Assembly (NCBI RefSeq): GCF_001403615.1
Contig: NZ_LN879454.1
Coordinates: 248,001 to 312,000, forward strand
DNA: 64,000 nucleotides
Reading direction: 5' to 3'
Source of the DNA: Desnuesiella massiliensis
GTDB lineage: Bacteria; Bacillota; Clostridia; Clostridiales; Clostridiaceae
Shown one piece after another: positions 37,109-46,987 of this stretch (position 1 is the first letter of the stretch; each line of letters opens with the position of its first letter). The translations under genes were made by a program, and so were the position numbers. The notes under the pieces are model-generated. The model was not told the origin of the DNA. It did not search any database and was given only the letters and a program-made list of their open reading frames with translations.

Positions 37109-38250
37109 CTTTAACCTTAACATGAGATGTATTTAAATAGAGTCATGTTTTCAGTTTGTTCAGCTTGTACAAATCTTTAACCTTAACATGAGATGTATTT
37201 AAATTGGTTCCATTAGCGTTTCTTTCTGCTTTACTTAAATCCTTTAACCTTAACATGAGATGTATTTAAATTGAGGTGTTCATATGACAACTTTAGGAGA
37301 AAGATTCTTTAACCTTAACATGAGATGTATTTAAATCCATCTTTACCGACCATGATTGAATGGTTGGTATCTTTAACCTTAACATGAGATGTATTTAAAT
37401 TGCCTATTACACCTACTTTTCAATGTAATTAAATACTTTAACCTTAACATGAGATGTATTTAAATAAGGGTTATGCTTAAAAGGCTAACTCCAGAATTAC
37501 TTTAACCTTAACATGAGATGTATTTAAATGATATAGAGGAAAAAATGTATATCTACCTTAAGACCTTTAACCTTAACATGAGATGTATTTAAATTTTGCT
37601 CAGAGGTCGCAAAGGTATGTTAATGAAAACTTTAACCTTAACATGAGATGTATTTAAATTTATTATTCTCCCCTATAACCCGCCCTTAGAATTCACTTTA
37701 ACCTTAACATGAGATGTATTTAAATCTTCTTTTATCCCTTTGTTCCTGCTTTTTAAGAGTACTTTAACCTTAACATGAGATGTATTTAAATAAGTATGAC
37801 ATTAGAAGAGTTTAAAGTACAACATCTCTTTAACCTTAACATGAGATGTATTTAAATATTAAAAATAATACTCCTAAAAAGTAGGAGGTGGTCTTTAACC
37901 TTAACATGAGATGTATTTAAATGAGAATATTGATAATTGTTTTGAGATGAATTAAAGAACTTTAACCTTAACATGAGATGTATTTAAATTCATAGATGTA
38001 ATTAAGCCAATTTCTAGCCATTACTTTAACCTTAACATGAGATGTATTTAAATGTCAGTCCATTTAATTGTCTAAATTCATTTACCTTTGTCTTTAACCT
38101 TAACATGAGATGTATTTAAATGACTCTTTGGAGGAAGATATGGCATTTACTTTTTCCTTTAACCTTAACATGAGATGTATTTAAATCCGCCTTTAAATTA
38201 AATATATAAAAAGCATCCACCATTTAACCTTAACATGAGATATACTTTAG
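37109..38250 (+). CRISPR. CRISPR array H, 18 repeats
   Basis: Eighteen repeats from 37109 to 38222 (starts), all CTTTAACC/ATGAGATG except the decayed last (ATTTAACC...GAGATATACTTTAG). Spacing is regular at about 65 bp. Confidence 0.98.
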
Positions 38251-38269
38251 TTTTAATGGTTAATTCATA

Positions 38270-38362
38270 AGGAATGAATCTAAAATAGTGATTAAAGATG
38301 ATGGGTAATATCAGTAACGTTTATATTTCAACAGATATGAATACTGTTTTGCTAAAAATTAA
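38270..38362 (+). pseudogene. cas6 3'-end remnant 5
   Basis: Decayed Cas6 end: RNES, IVIKDDG-like reading (AGTGATTAAAGATGATGGG), then the terminal GCTAAAAATTAA as in remnants 1, 2 and 6. Several stops and deletions. Leader of array I follows. Confidence 0.55.
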
Positions 38363-38539
38363 TTTTACCAGCCTCATAAAAATTTAAATTCCTTTTAAAG
38401 CCTTTTAAATAGGGCTTTAAGAGGAATTTTTTTGAATAAAGTAAGATAATACTTGATACCTGGTAAAAAACCAAGCAATCTCTTTATTTTCAATGGATTT
38501 AAGGATATAATAAAAATAAGGAATGTTAATTTTACAATG
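38363..38539 (+). promoter_or_regulatory. CRISPR leader of array I (L1 family)
   Basis: 177 bp, TTTTACCAG start, CTGGTAAAA partner about 100 bp on, TTCCTTTTAAAG/CTTTAAGAGGAA hairpin with T run, GATATAATAAAAA, end AATGTTAATTTTACAATG. Confidence 0.8.
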
Positions 38540-39749
38540 GCTGAACCTTAACATAGGATGTATTTAAATTATAACCGTCCCCCATTGTTCCGCCATAGCT
38601 TTAGGCTGAACCTTAACATAGGATGTATTTAAATGATTTTCTGTACTTCCTACCCATCTTTTGAAACGGCTGAACCTTAACATAGGATGTATTTAAATTG
38701 TTATACCAGTAACTACTAACACAGGTAAAATGCGCTGAACCTTAACATAGGATGTATTTAAATGAACGAGTATTGCCATTAAATGTTTCTGCAAAGGTGC
38801 TGAACCTTAACATAGGATGTATTTAAATTCCTAGTGGCAAGGGTATGAACGGCAATGTCTATGAGCTGAACCTTAACATAGGATGTATTTAAATAAAGCC
38901 ATCTAGTTATAGCAATAGGTGCGACTCTTCGCTGAACCTTAACATAGGATGTATTTAAATGCCTTAAAAGCATAGTCACTATTTATAGGTGTCCAGCTGA
39001 ACCTTAACATAGGATGTATTTAAATGATTTATAATTTCTCTGCTCTGCTTTAGTATTTCTGGCTGAACCTTAACATAGGATGTATTTAAATTTGTATAAG
39101 AACTTTAAAGCTATACCTGAAGGACTAGCTGAACCTTAACATAGGATGTATTTAAATTGCTTAAACATATCGGTGCCAATTCTAGCTATTTCTGCTGAAC
39201 CTTAACATAGGATGTATTTAAATAAAGAAATCATAGAAGATGGGCTGCAGTGTATATGGCTGAACCTTAACATAGGATGTATTTAAATATCCATGTTGTG
39301 CCGCCGCTGCACCAAATGTTTCTCGCTGAACCTTAACATAGGATGTATTTAAATTATACCGAAAAATTAGGTGCTATAACTGCACTAAAGGCTGAACCTT
39401 AACATAGGATGTATTTAAATTTATCCACTGGTATCGGAAGTACATTCCCATTTTTATGCTGAACCTTAACATAGGATGTATTTAAATAAATAATCTGCCT
39501 TGGGCTTCAATATTGTTATCTGGTTGAACCTTAACATAGGATGTATTTAAATATAGCTTGATTTAATGTTTTAGCTCCATTCTGGAAGGTTGAACCTTAA
39601 CATAGGATGTATTTAAATGAACTTCAAGGACGGGACGCCAACCATAGTACGCGTGTTGAACCTTAACATAAGATGTATTTAAATTCCCAATACAGTCTTT
39701 TAGTCATTATACCATCTTAATTTAACCTTAACATGAGATGTATTTAGGA
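38540..39749 (+). CRISPR. CRISPR array I, 19 repeats
   Basis: Nineteen repeats from 38540 to 39720 (starts). Fifteen leader-proximal copies are GCTGAACC/ATAGGATG, the next three begin GTTGAACC (ATAGGATG or ATAAGATG), and the last is a decayed TTTAACC/ATGAGATG copy ending in TATTTAGGAT. Confidence 0.98.
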
Positions 39750-39819
39750 TAATAATAAGTAATAAATTTGTTATCTATACTTCGATGCATAAATATAGTC
39801 TAAATTGGTAACTCCAACG

Positions 39820-39837
39820 TTGTTTATATATAAACAA
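39820..39837. promoter_or_regulatory. 18-bp perfect palindrome
   Basis: TTGTTTATATATAAACAA, about 115 bp before the aspartic-protease-like gene. Possible operator or a short hairpin; nothing else was seen in the 200-bp gap. Confidence 0.35.
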
Positions 39838-39951
39838 TGAGAAGCTTTTGATAGAAAATTTTTATTCTAAAGTATGGAATCAAGTGATAATATTGTATAG
39901 TAAGGTTAATTCAAAATTGCAAGTTATTGTGAATTAAGGGGGTATTTTATT

Positions 39952-40842
39952 ATGAAATCTAAGGTTTTTTCTATAGGTGTTACTATTATTGTTATAATAA
40001 CAACAATAGTAGTATTTAGGTTTTATCTCAAAGGAAATAGTGCAAGCCTTAATTGGATAAAAGATTTAAACTATGAAGAAAATCAAGTGCACGATATGTC
40101 GATTGGCTTTTTAAATCCTTGCCCTTCAATTCCTGTAATGATTGGGGATAAAAAAATGAAATTAGAATTTGATACAGGTAATGCAGAAGGTATATTTATT
40201 ACAACGGCTATTAAAGGAAAAGTAGATTATGACATAACTGGAAAATCTACAGAACTCAATGCAGATGGTACATATAGGGGAAACGGTACTTCTATATTAC
40301 TTAAAAGTGTAGATGTATTTGGTGAAAAATATTCAAATGTTAAATCATCCCTTACTGATTGGAGAATGTATGGATTTTTCAAAATTAATGGGACAATTGG
40401 CTTAGAATATTTTAAGAACAAGATAGTAACTTTAGATTATAAGAATAAAAAGATAGCAATAAGTGATAAACCTATAGATTATAATAAATTACAAAATGAT
40501 AAATATACCTTATTACCACTTGAAAGTCTCAATACATGTAATGATAAGGATTTATTGTTTTTCCAAGGAGAAGTAAATGGGAAAAAAAGTACAATATATT
40601 TAGATACTGGTTCAAATCGTTCATTTATCAATCTTGAAGATAATAATAAGGCTACTACTGTAGAAGTAAAATTAGGAGATAAAAAATATAAATTTAAGAA
40701 TTTAAAACATGATAAAATTGGATTTAAATATAAATTTGAATATCCTTTAAGATTAGCAATCAATTCAGACTTATTAAAAAATAATCATTTTGTTATAACT
40801 ATTGACAAGATACAAAATAACTTAATTATTTATCAAAATTAG
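39952..40842 (+). CDS. Membrane-anchored retropepsin-like aspartic protease, two DTG motifs
   Basis: 296 residues. One N-terminal membrane helix (VFSIGVTIIVIITTIVVF) anchors it with the rest outside. Two aspartic-protease motifs are present: LEFDTGNAEG near residue 72-81 and IYLDTGSNRS near 216-225. In retropepsin-like proteins each DTG contributes one catalytic Asp and two must pair; having both in one chain fits a pepsin-like bilobed enzyme. The hydrophobic-hydrophobic-glycine motif after each (GTIGLEYF near 147, less clear after the second) partly supports this. Isolated gene between array I and the kinase. RBS AAGGGGG. Confidence 0.7.
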   Translation: MKSKVFSIGVTIIVIITTIVVFRFYLKGNSASLNWIKDLNYEENQVHDMSIGFLNPCPSIPVMIGDKKMKLEFDTGNAEGIFITTAIKGKVDYDITGKSTELNADGTYRGNGTSILLKSVDVFGEKYSNVKSSLTDWRMYGFFKINGTIGLEYFKNKIVTLDYKNKKIAISDKPIDYNKLQNDKYTLLPLESLNTCNDKDLLFFQGEVNGKKSTIYLDTGSNRSFINLEDNNKATTVEVKLGDKKYKFKNLKHDKIGFKYKFEYPLRLAINSDLLKNNHFVITIDKIQNNLIIYQN

Positions 40843-40875
40843 TACACCATTCTTTGAGATGTGACGTAACTCCAA

Positions 40876-40990
40876 ATAAAAATACCGCCTATTTATTTCT
40901 GATATGCTCCCATTTCTAGTGACAGATTTTTATTTTTAATCTGTATACCTTAAGGGGAGCATATCATTCTGAATAATACGGTATTTTCAT
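40876..40990. terminator. Large palindrome between convergent genes
   Basis: AAAATACCG near 40880 pairs with CGGTATTTT near 40985, and TGATATGCTCCC with GGGGAGCATATCA inside. It probably ends both convergent genes. The ATTCTGAATAATACGGTATTTT end resembles the dispersed repeat of 58849. Confidence 0.6.
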
Positions 40991-41009
40991 AGATTTAATA
41001 TTTATTTTC

Positions 41010-41849
41010 TTAAAACAAGATAACTTCACCTTGATCTCTATTTTTATAAAAATTATTTATGAATTTTAAAAGCGCAGGCTTCTCATCATTACCACCATAT
41101 GCAAGTCTCCCAACAGCCCTAATCATCTCCCACTTACTGAGAAGAGATAAATCTAATTGATTATATTTTTGATATGTGTGAAAGTATATATTTGCAAATG
41201 TTTTTCTTCCTATTTTAAAAATAAACTTTAATATCATAGAAGTATTGGGAGGAAATTGACCATTCTTTACTATCAATAAAGTATGTGCAACATCTGCTGT
41301 TGTATCGCCTTTACTTACACCACTCCAATCAAGAAATACAGGATTAACGGAATCATAAATAACATTTGACGGATTATAATCACCATGACAAATATTATTC
41401 CCATCTGGTAATTCATTTAACAAATTAAGTGTATATTCTATAATTTCTTTTTCTAAACACTTTACTGATTTTAAACACTTTTTTATTTCTTCTTTCAATA
41501 ATGGAATTTCATTTGGTGCCTCGAATTTGTGAATTTCAGCATGTGATTTAGCAAATACTTTTGACATTTTTACCATTAAGTAAGGCTTCTTTTCATTTAT
41601 TGATAGTATACTATCCCCTTCAACTTTTTCCATAATAAAACCAGATCGATCTAATATACAAACGTATTCATAAACCTTAGGGATGTTTATACCTGTTTTA
41701 TAAATTGTTTTTAAAATCTCTATCTCACGAATAGCCATTTTGCCAGCGTTAGATTTTCTAAATAATTTTAATACCTTACCATTTTCTAAAGAATATACTT
41801 CTGAATCTTGTCCCTCTCCTATTTTTTTCAAGTTTAAAAGTTCATTCAC
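41010..41849 (-). CDS. Aminoglycoside-phosphotransferase-type kinase (APH family)
   Basis: 279 residues. Kinase-like fold: GEGQDSEVYSLENGKVLKLF (glycine loop and Lys, residues 12-31), catalytic NNICHGDYNPSNVIYD (about 153-168), and metal-binding VFLDWSGVSKGD (about 173-184). These are the APH/choline kinase motifs HGDxxxxN and D(W/F)xx. Substrate cannot be told; such proteins phosphorylate antibiotics, choline-like or sugar compounds. Convergent with the aspartic-protease-like gene. Confidence 0.85.
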   Translation of the reverse strand: MNELLNLKKIGEGQDSEVYSLENGKVLKLFRKSNAGKMAIREIEILKTIYKTGINIPKVYEYVCILDRSGFIMEKVEGDSILSINEKKPYLMVKMSKVFAKSHAEIHKFEAPNEIPLLKEEIKKCLKSVKCLEKEIIEYTLNLLNELPDGNNICHGDYNPSNVIYDSVNPVFLDWSGVSKGDTTADVAHTLLIVKNGQFPPNTSMILKFIFKIGRKTFANIYFHTYQKYNQLDLSLLSKWEMIRAVGRLAYGGNDEKPALLKFINNFYKNRDQGEVILF

Positions 41850-42143
41850 TTAATATCCCCCTCTTAAAAAGAATTCAGGTATACTAAAATACCTAACATA
41901 CATGCTAACTATAGTTCAATATAATTTATCTGAATTATAAGCAACATTCTGTCTTGTATTTCTTGCTAATATCCTGCTAAAAATTACTTGTAGCTCCCTT
42001 CTACGAAAACTATAGTATCTTTTGATAATGTTGAGATTTTAATCTTTTATACCAATAATTCCTACTTAAATTTGTTTCGTAATGTTCTCAGAAAGTGAAC
42101 AATCTTATACTCAAAAATTTATATTTAGTCTCTTTTTGAGAAA

Positions 42144-42781
42144 TTATTCTACTTTTACAAGTAAAGAATCGCTATATCCTTTTATTGAACTTTTTACTAA
42201 CCCCAAGTCCTTAGCATAATTGTGTATACTTACAAATTCTCCGTTTGTATATGTAACCTCAACAGTGTAGAAGGTGCCTGCTAGGGTTTGTACCTTAACA
42301 TTTACTCCTGTAATTTCATATTTGCCATCACCATCGTTATTCCGCTTTGCACCAACTACTAAAGGAGCTTTTAAGATAATGTCATTGCTATTGGCTTCAG
42401 TTGTTCCTATATAGTCATCCTTGAAATTTTCATCGCTCACTTCCATTCTAAATATTATTCTTATATCCTTTTCAGCTGATAAACAAATGCAACGCCCGTT
42501 CCGGTATCAAGTTGCTTTACCTGCACTTTATCCCCTTTGAATTTGTCAATGGTTTGTTTAAAACCTCCGTTTTCAAATCCTCCAGTAAAATACTTTTTCA
42601 TGCTTTTCTTCGGAAAGTAGTCTTGAACCCTGAGGTCTGAAGCATCTATCTCTTTAGCATAATCATTTGGATTAAATGGCTTTGAGTCCGCCTTTGTTGA
42701 ATTACTGCACCCAATAAAGCTAAATGCGAATAAGACAATGAACCAGACAAATATTTTGTTTGTTTTTAATCTCTTATGCAT
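42144..42781 (-). pseudogene. Lipoprotein gene with a frameshift
   Basis: Two minus-strand frames make one protein. Part one (start 42781, RBS GGAGG) has a lipoprotein signal peptide, IFVWFIVLFAFSFIGCSNS, with the lipobox Cys, and ends GTGVAFVYQLKRI stop at 42461. The other frame continues without interruption from near AEKDIRIIFRMEVSDE through DDYIGTTEANS to LLVKVE and a stop at 42144. The shift lies in a TTTATCAGCTGAAAAGG stretch at about 42470-42480. It could be real inactivation or a sequencing error. No family recognised. Confidence 0.75.
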
Positions 42782-42814
42782 ATAAATCCTCCCTATGTTA
42801 GTTAGTATTCTCAA

Positions 42815-43157
42815 TAAAAAGTTTCTGAGATAATACGTTATATTTTACGATTCTGATTTAGCTTAAGGATAATTATATCATATTTTACATATAATAGCAT
42901 AAGACGCCTATATTAATCAGTAAATTGTTAGGTTATAATAATACTGTATTATCCAGTTTTCAAAGAACATTGTTCATGTTTTCATTTGTAATAATTTACT
43001 TCTTAATTTTTTAGAGTGTGACTTATATACATTTAATATTAGCATGAGGGATACTTAAATTCTGTAGGTATAGAGGCTAATCTTCCCATTATAATAAAAT
43101 AGGAGGGCGATGGTAGACTATTGCGCGCTTATATATTTTCAATGGAGGTAAAAGTTC
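42815..43157. other. Intergenic stretch without a clear gene
   Basis: AT-rich, no repeat family seen. Near its end AGGAGGG is followed by a 13-codon reading frame (ATG at about 43110, MVDYCALIYFQWR) just ahead of the next gene's own RBS; this may be chance. Confidence 0.3.
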
Positions 43158-43994
43158 ATGATTTTAATTTTTGGAGTTGTTACTCTATCTATTTTAGGAA
43201 TATTAATATGGTTTAATCTTTCTTATTCACCAATCAAATCAGAATTTGTAAAATTAATAAATAATCAATTAACAAAAGTAAGAATTCAAAATGAAAATTT
43301 TATTGAAGAAGATATTTCAAAATTGCCATTTCCAGTGCAAAAATACTTTCGTTATTGCGGATATATTGGTAAACCTAAAATGTCAAATATGAAAGTAATT
43401 TTCAATGATGTTGATTTTGTACAAGCTTCAAAGAAACTCAAAATCAAATATACACTATACAATTTTGTGATTGAGCCAACAAGGTATGCATTAATTGACA
43501 CCAGTATACTTGGTATACCTTTTGAGGGAATTGATTCTTACCAAAACGGTATTGGGAGCATGAAGGGGCAAATATCAAAACTTATAACTTTATTTGATGA
43601 AAAGGGTGAAGTAATGAATAAGGCATGTATTGTTACTTACCTAGCAGAATGTCTGCTGATGCCATATGCTGCTCTCCAAGACTTTATTACTTGGGAGGAT
43701 ATTGACGAAACTCATGTGAAGGCTACTATTACTTATTATGGAACTTCAGCAAGTGGAATTTTTGAATTTGATGATAAAGGTGCTATGACAAGTTTTACTA
43801 CAGATGATAGAGAGTATAATGATGGTAAAGGTAACATACAAAAGGTACAGTGGTCAGCAATTTGCAATAATTATAAAGATATGGACGGAATAAAGTATCC
43901 AACAGTTTTTAATGCGGTATGGCACTTAAAAACAGGAGATCTCGTATACTTTAATAGTAATGACATAAAAGTATACTATAATGTAATAAACTAA
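43158..43994 (+). CDS. DUF6544/DUF6920-like membrane-anchored protein
   Basis: 278 residues. One N-terminal membrane helix (LIFGVVTLSILGILIWF). The rest is beta-rich: LPFPVQKYFRYCGYIGKPKM is the hallmark (LPxPVxRYLxxxG) of a family I know as DUF6544 (DUF6920); TWEDIDETHVKATITYYGTS and FTTDDREY follow as in that family. The role of the family is unknown; the fold suggests a lipid- or ligand-binding outer domain. RBS TGGAGG. Confidence 0.65.
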   Translation: MILIFGVVTLSILGILIWFNLSYSPIKSEFVKLINNQLTKVRIQNENFIEEDISKLPFPVQKYFRYCGYIGKPKMSNMKVIFNDVDFVQASKKLKIKYTLYNFVIEPTRYALIDTSILGIPFEGIDSYQNGIGSMKGQISKLITLFDEKGEVMNKACIVTYLAECLLMPYAALQDFITWEDIDETHVKATITYYGTSASGIFEFDDKGAMTSFTTDDREYNDGKGNIQKVQWSAICNNYKDMDGIKYPTVFNAVWHLKTGDLVYFNSNDIKVYYNVIN

Positions 43995-44041
43995 AATTAT
44001 TATATTATGAACAGATATATTATTCTTTAACATAGCCTGAA

Positions 44042-44118
44042 TCTAAAGGATATAGTCATGGATCATGTCAGTAACAGTTTATTTTCCAATGTATGAGTAC
44101 TGTCTTGCTAAAAATTAA
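44042..44118 (+). pseudogene. cas6 3'-end remnant 6 (heavily decayed)
   Basis: Only the terminal part can be traced (GTACTGTCTTGCTAAAAATT, then AA, as in remnants 1, 2 and 5), with GGATCATGTCAGTAACAG upstream recalling remnants 4 and 5. Followed by the leader of array J. Confidence 0.45.
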
Positions 44119-44293
44119 TTTTACCAACCTCATAAAAAATTAAATTCCTTTAAAGTCTTTGAGATAAAGGCTTAAAGGGGATTTTTTGAATAAAGTAAAA
44201 TAATGCTTGATGCCTGGTAAAAAATTAATCAATCTCTTTATTTTCAATGGGTTTATGGATATAATAGAATTAAAGAATGTTGATTTTACAGTG
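44119..44293 (+). promoter_or_regulatory. CRISPR leader of array J (L1 family)
   Basis: 175 bp, TTTTACCA start and TGGTAAAA partner, hairpin with T run, GATATAATAGAAT, end AATGTTGATTTTACAGTG. Confidence 0.78.
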
Positions 44294-45695
44294 GTTGAAC
44301 CTTAACATAAGATGTATTTAAATTTAGATTTCACGTCTATTACTAATTCTTTTTCGTTGGTTGAACCTTAACATAAGATGTATTTAAATTACCATGTTGG
44401 AGATATTGTTCTATCTTCATGATGCGTTGAACCTTAACATAAGATGTATTTAAATTTAAATTTTGTATTTGAAGTATATTAATTTTTTTATGTTGAACCT
44501 TAACATAAGATGTATTTAAATTGCTTTAAATACCTCTTTTTATCTCTCCAAAAATCAGTTGAACCTTAACATAAGATGTATTTAAATTCTTCTCTATCAC
44601 TTCCACCACTGGATGGTTCTGTGGTTGAACCTTAACATAAGATGTATTTAAATTATATTTAAAATTTTGCTTCTCATAGCTATAACTAGTTGAACCTTAA
44701 CATAAGATGTATTTAAATATCATAGCGAATAAGGAGGTGCCAAAATTGAATAAAGTTGAACCTTAACATAAGATGTATTTAAATATGGCATATATGTACG
44801 ACCTTGCAAATGGCAAACAGTTGAACCTTAACATAAGATGTATTTAAATTAAACTCCCCATTTTATTGGTCTTTGTAAGTTTGAGTTGAACCTTAACATA
44901 AGATGTATTTAAATAAGCTTACAGCCTTACCTTTTCTCATAATCTCTAAGGTTGAACCTTAACATAAGATGTATTTAAATATTAAATAAACTTTCAAATC
45001 TTTATTTTATGTGTGGTTGAACCTTAACATAAGATGTATTTAAATTATGGAGGGATTAAATTATAAAGTAGCATTTATGAGTTGAACCTTAACATAAGAT
45101 GTATTTAAATTGGCTTCCTCTTGCTCTATTATGCCTTATAGTGGGTTGAACCTTAACATAAGATGTATTTAAATATTAAGTATAATATTTGGTCTTGATA
45201 TTGCAATAAAGTTGAACCTTAACATAAGATGTATTTAAATATTCTAGTGTTGGTTGTCTCCTCATTATCAGTTAAGGTTGAACCTTAACATAAGATGTAT
45301 TTAAATAATTAAGAAATTGATAGCCTTATTAACTACAGTAGGTTGAACCTTAACATAAGATGTATTTAAATAAAAAGTTGAATTAACCAATGATGAAATG
45401 AAGTTGTTGAACCTTAACATAAGATGTATTTAAATAAAATGGTCTGTTTGAAGTAGCTATAAAGCTAGAAGTTGAACCTTAACATAAGATGTATTTAAAT
45501 GACTTAAGTAGTACAGGAGCTATAGGATTAGAAAGTTGAACCTTAACATAAGATGTATTTAAATTTAGGAACTTTTGATGTGTCTGTATCCCATACTATA
45601 GTTGAACCTTAACATAGGATGTATTTAAATTGTATTCTTAGAGGATAAGAAGCATATATGCATTTGTTGAACCTTAACGTAGTATATATTTAAAT
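44294..45695 (+). CRISPR. CRISPR array J, 22 repeats
   Basis: Twenty-two repeats from 44294 to 45666 (starts). Twenty are GTTGAACC/ATAAGATG; the one at 45601 is ATAGGATG and the last (45666) is decayed (AACGTAGTATATAT). Very uniform; last array of the island. Confidence 0.98.
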
Positions 45696-45824
45696 TTATC
45701 ATCAAAGAGTTGACCTTCAGTTGCCTCCCAGGAATCTCGTAGGTGAATATAAAAGATTTTAAGGAGAATTCTTAAGAGGATGGTAATGGAGCTTTATCAG
45801 CAAAACTTAAAGTCATGTATTAAG

Positions 45825-45870
45825 AACTACAGATTGAACAAAATCAGTTTGGTAGTTTTTAAATTTTTAG
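45825..45870 (+). terminator. Hairpin, left copy flanking the Rpn gene
   Basis: AAGAACTAC...AACAAAATCAGTTTGGTAG then TTTTTAAATTTTT. Nearly the same sequence recurs at 46988-47036. The arms CTACxxA / TTTGGTAG form a terminator-like stem. Confidence 0.55.
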
Positions 45871-45939
45871 GAGTTTAAATAAGGAGTGAGTTAGGGTATA
45901 ATAATTATAAGGAAAAGCAGAGATAGGTGATATTTTAAA

Positions 45940-46944
45940 ATGAAAATAAAAAGAGAAATACATAATATACATGATAAAAGCTATAAAGATTTATTTTCTA
46001 ACAAAGAGATTTTAGCAACTATGGTTCAAAGCTTTGTAAAAAGCTCTTGGAAAGAAGAAATTACAAAGGATAACATAGAATTAGTAAATAAGTCATATAT
46101 TCTATCAGATTATGAAGAACTAGAATCTGATGTAGTTTATAAAGCAAACATAGATAATAAAGAAGTAATATTTTATATACTATTAGAGTTTCAATCCTAT
46201 GTAGATTATAGCATGCCTATAAGATTATTCTTATATATGTCAGAAATATGGAGAGAAGTCTTAAGGAATAGTGAAAGAAGTCAAGTCAGAAGTAAAGATT
46301 TTAAACTACCGGCGATAGTGCCTATAGTGCTATACAATGGGGAATATAAGTGGACAGTAGAGAAAAAATTTAAGAATGTTATAAACAAAAGTGAATTATT
46401 TGGAAATAATATAATAGATTTTGAGTATATACTTATAGATATAAATAAGTATGAAAAAGAAGAATTAATGGAGTTAGGGAATATAGCATCTGCAATATTT
46501 TTATTAGATCAAAAAGTAGATATTGAAGAATTTATCGAAAGGGTAAAAGATATAGCCTTAGACTTTAATAACTTAAATGAAGAACAAAAGATGTTAATAA
46601 GACATTGGTTAAGAAATACTTTATCGGAAGAAATAAAAGATAAAATTGGAGAAGGAATAGAAAATATTTTAATAGCAAACAAAGAGGAGGTTAATATTAT
46701 GACTTCTAATATATCAAAGACAATAAAAGAAACTTTTGAAAAGGCCAGAGAAGAAGGAATAGAAGAAGGAAGAGAACAAGGAAGAGAGCAAGGAAGAGAA
46801 GAGGGAATAGAACAAGGGGAATTAAACAAAGCAGTTCAAATAGCAAAGAATCTATTGTCTATGGGAGTGGACGTATTAACTGTAATTAAGGCTACCGGAT
46901 TATCTAAAGAAGATATAGAAAAAATTAAAGAAGGAATGAACTAA
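45940..46944 (+). CDS. rpn: Rpn family recombination-promoting nuclease/putative transposase
   Basis: PD-(D/E)XK-type protein of the RpnA/transposase_31 family. Key segments: HDKSYKDLFSNKEILATMVQ at the start, ESDVVYKANIDNKEVIFYIL and LLEFQSYVDYSMPIRLFLYM (residues 60-95) with the D...E-x-Q nuclease residues, then LPAIVPIVLYNG. The C-terminus has a low-complexity Glu-Gly-Arg run (EGIEEGREQGREQGREEG, about residue 278-295) built of 4-residue repeats; such runs vary in copy number in this family. The same hairpin lies on both sides of the gene, which suggests it was inserted as a unit. 334 residues, apparently intact. Confidence 0.88.
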   Translation: MKIKREIHNIHDKSYKDLFSNKEILATMVQSFVKSSWKEEITKDNIELVNKSYILSDYEELESDVVYKANIDNKEVIFYILLEFQSYVDYSMPIRLFLYMSEIWREVLRNSERSQVRSKDFKLPAIVPIVLYNGEYKWTVEKKFKNVINKSELFGNNIIDFEYILIDINKYEKEELMELGNIASAIFLLDQKVDIEEFIERVKDIALDFNNLNEEQKMLIRHWLRNTLSEEIKDKIGEGIENILIANKEEVNIMTSNISKTIKETFEKAREEGIEEGREQGREQGREEGIEQGELNKAVQIAKNLLSMGVDVLTVIKATGLSKEDIEKIKEGMN

Positions 46945-46987
46945 TAGTATAGAACCCTAGGGGTATAAATTTTAGTAAAGACCATTA

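Noticed and set aside
46509..46829. Minus-strand ORF rich in Pro-Cys-Ser repeats
   Set aside because: Shadow of the Glu-Gly-Arg repeat tract of the Rpn gene.
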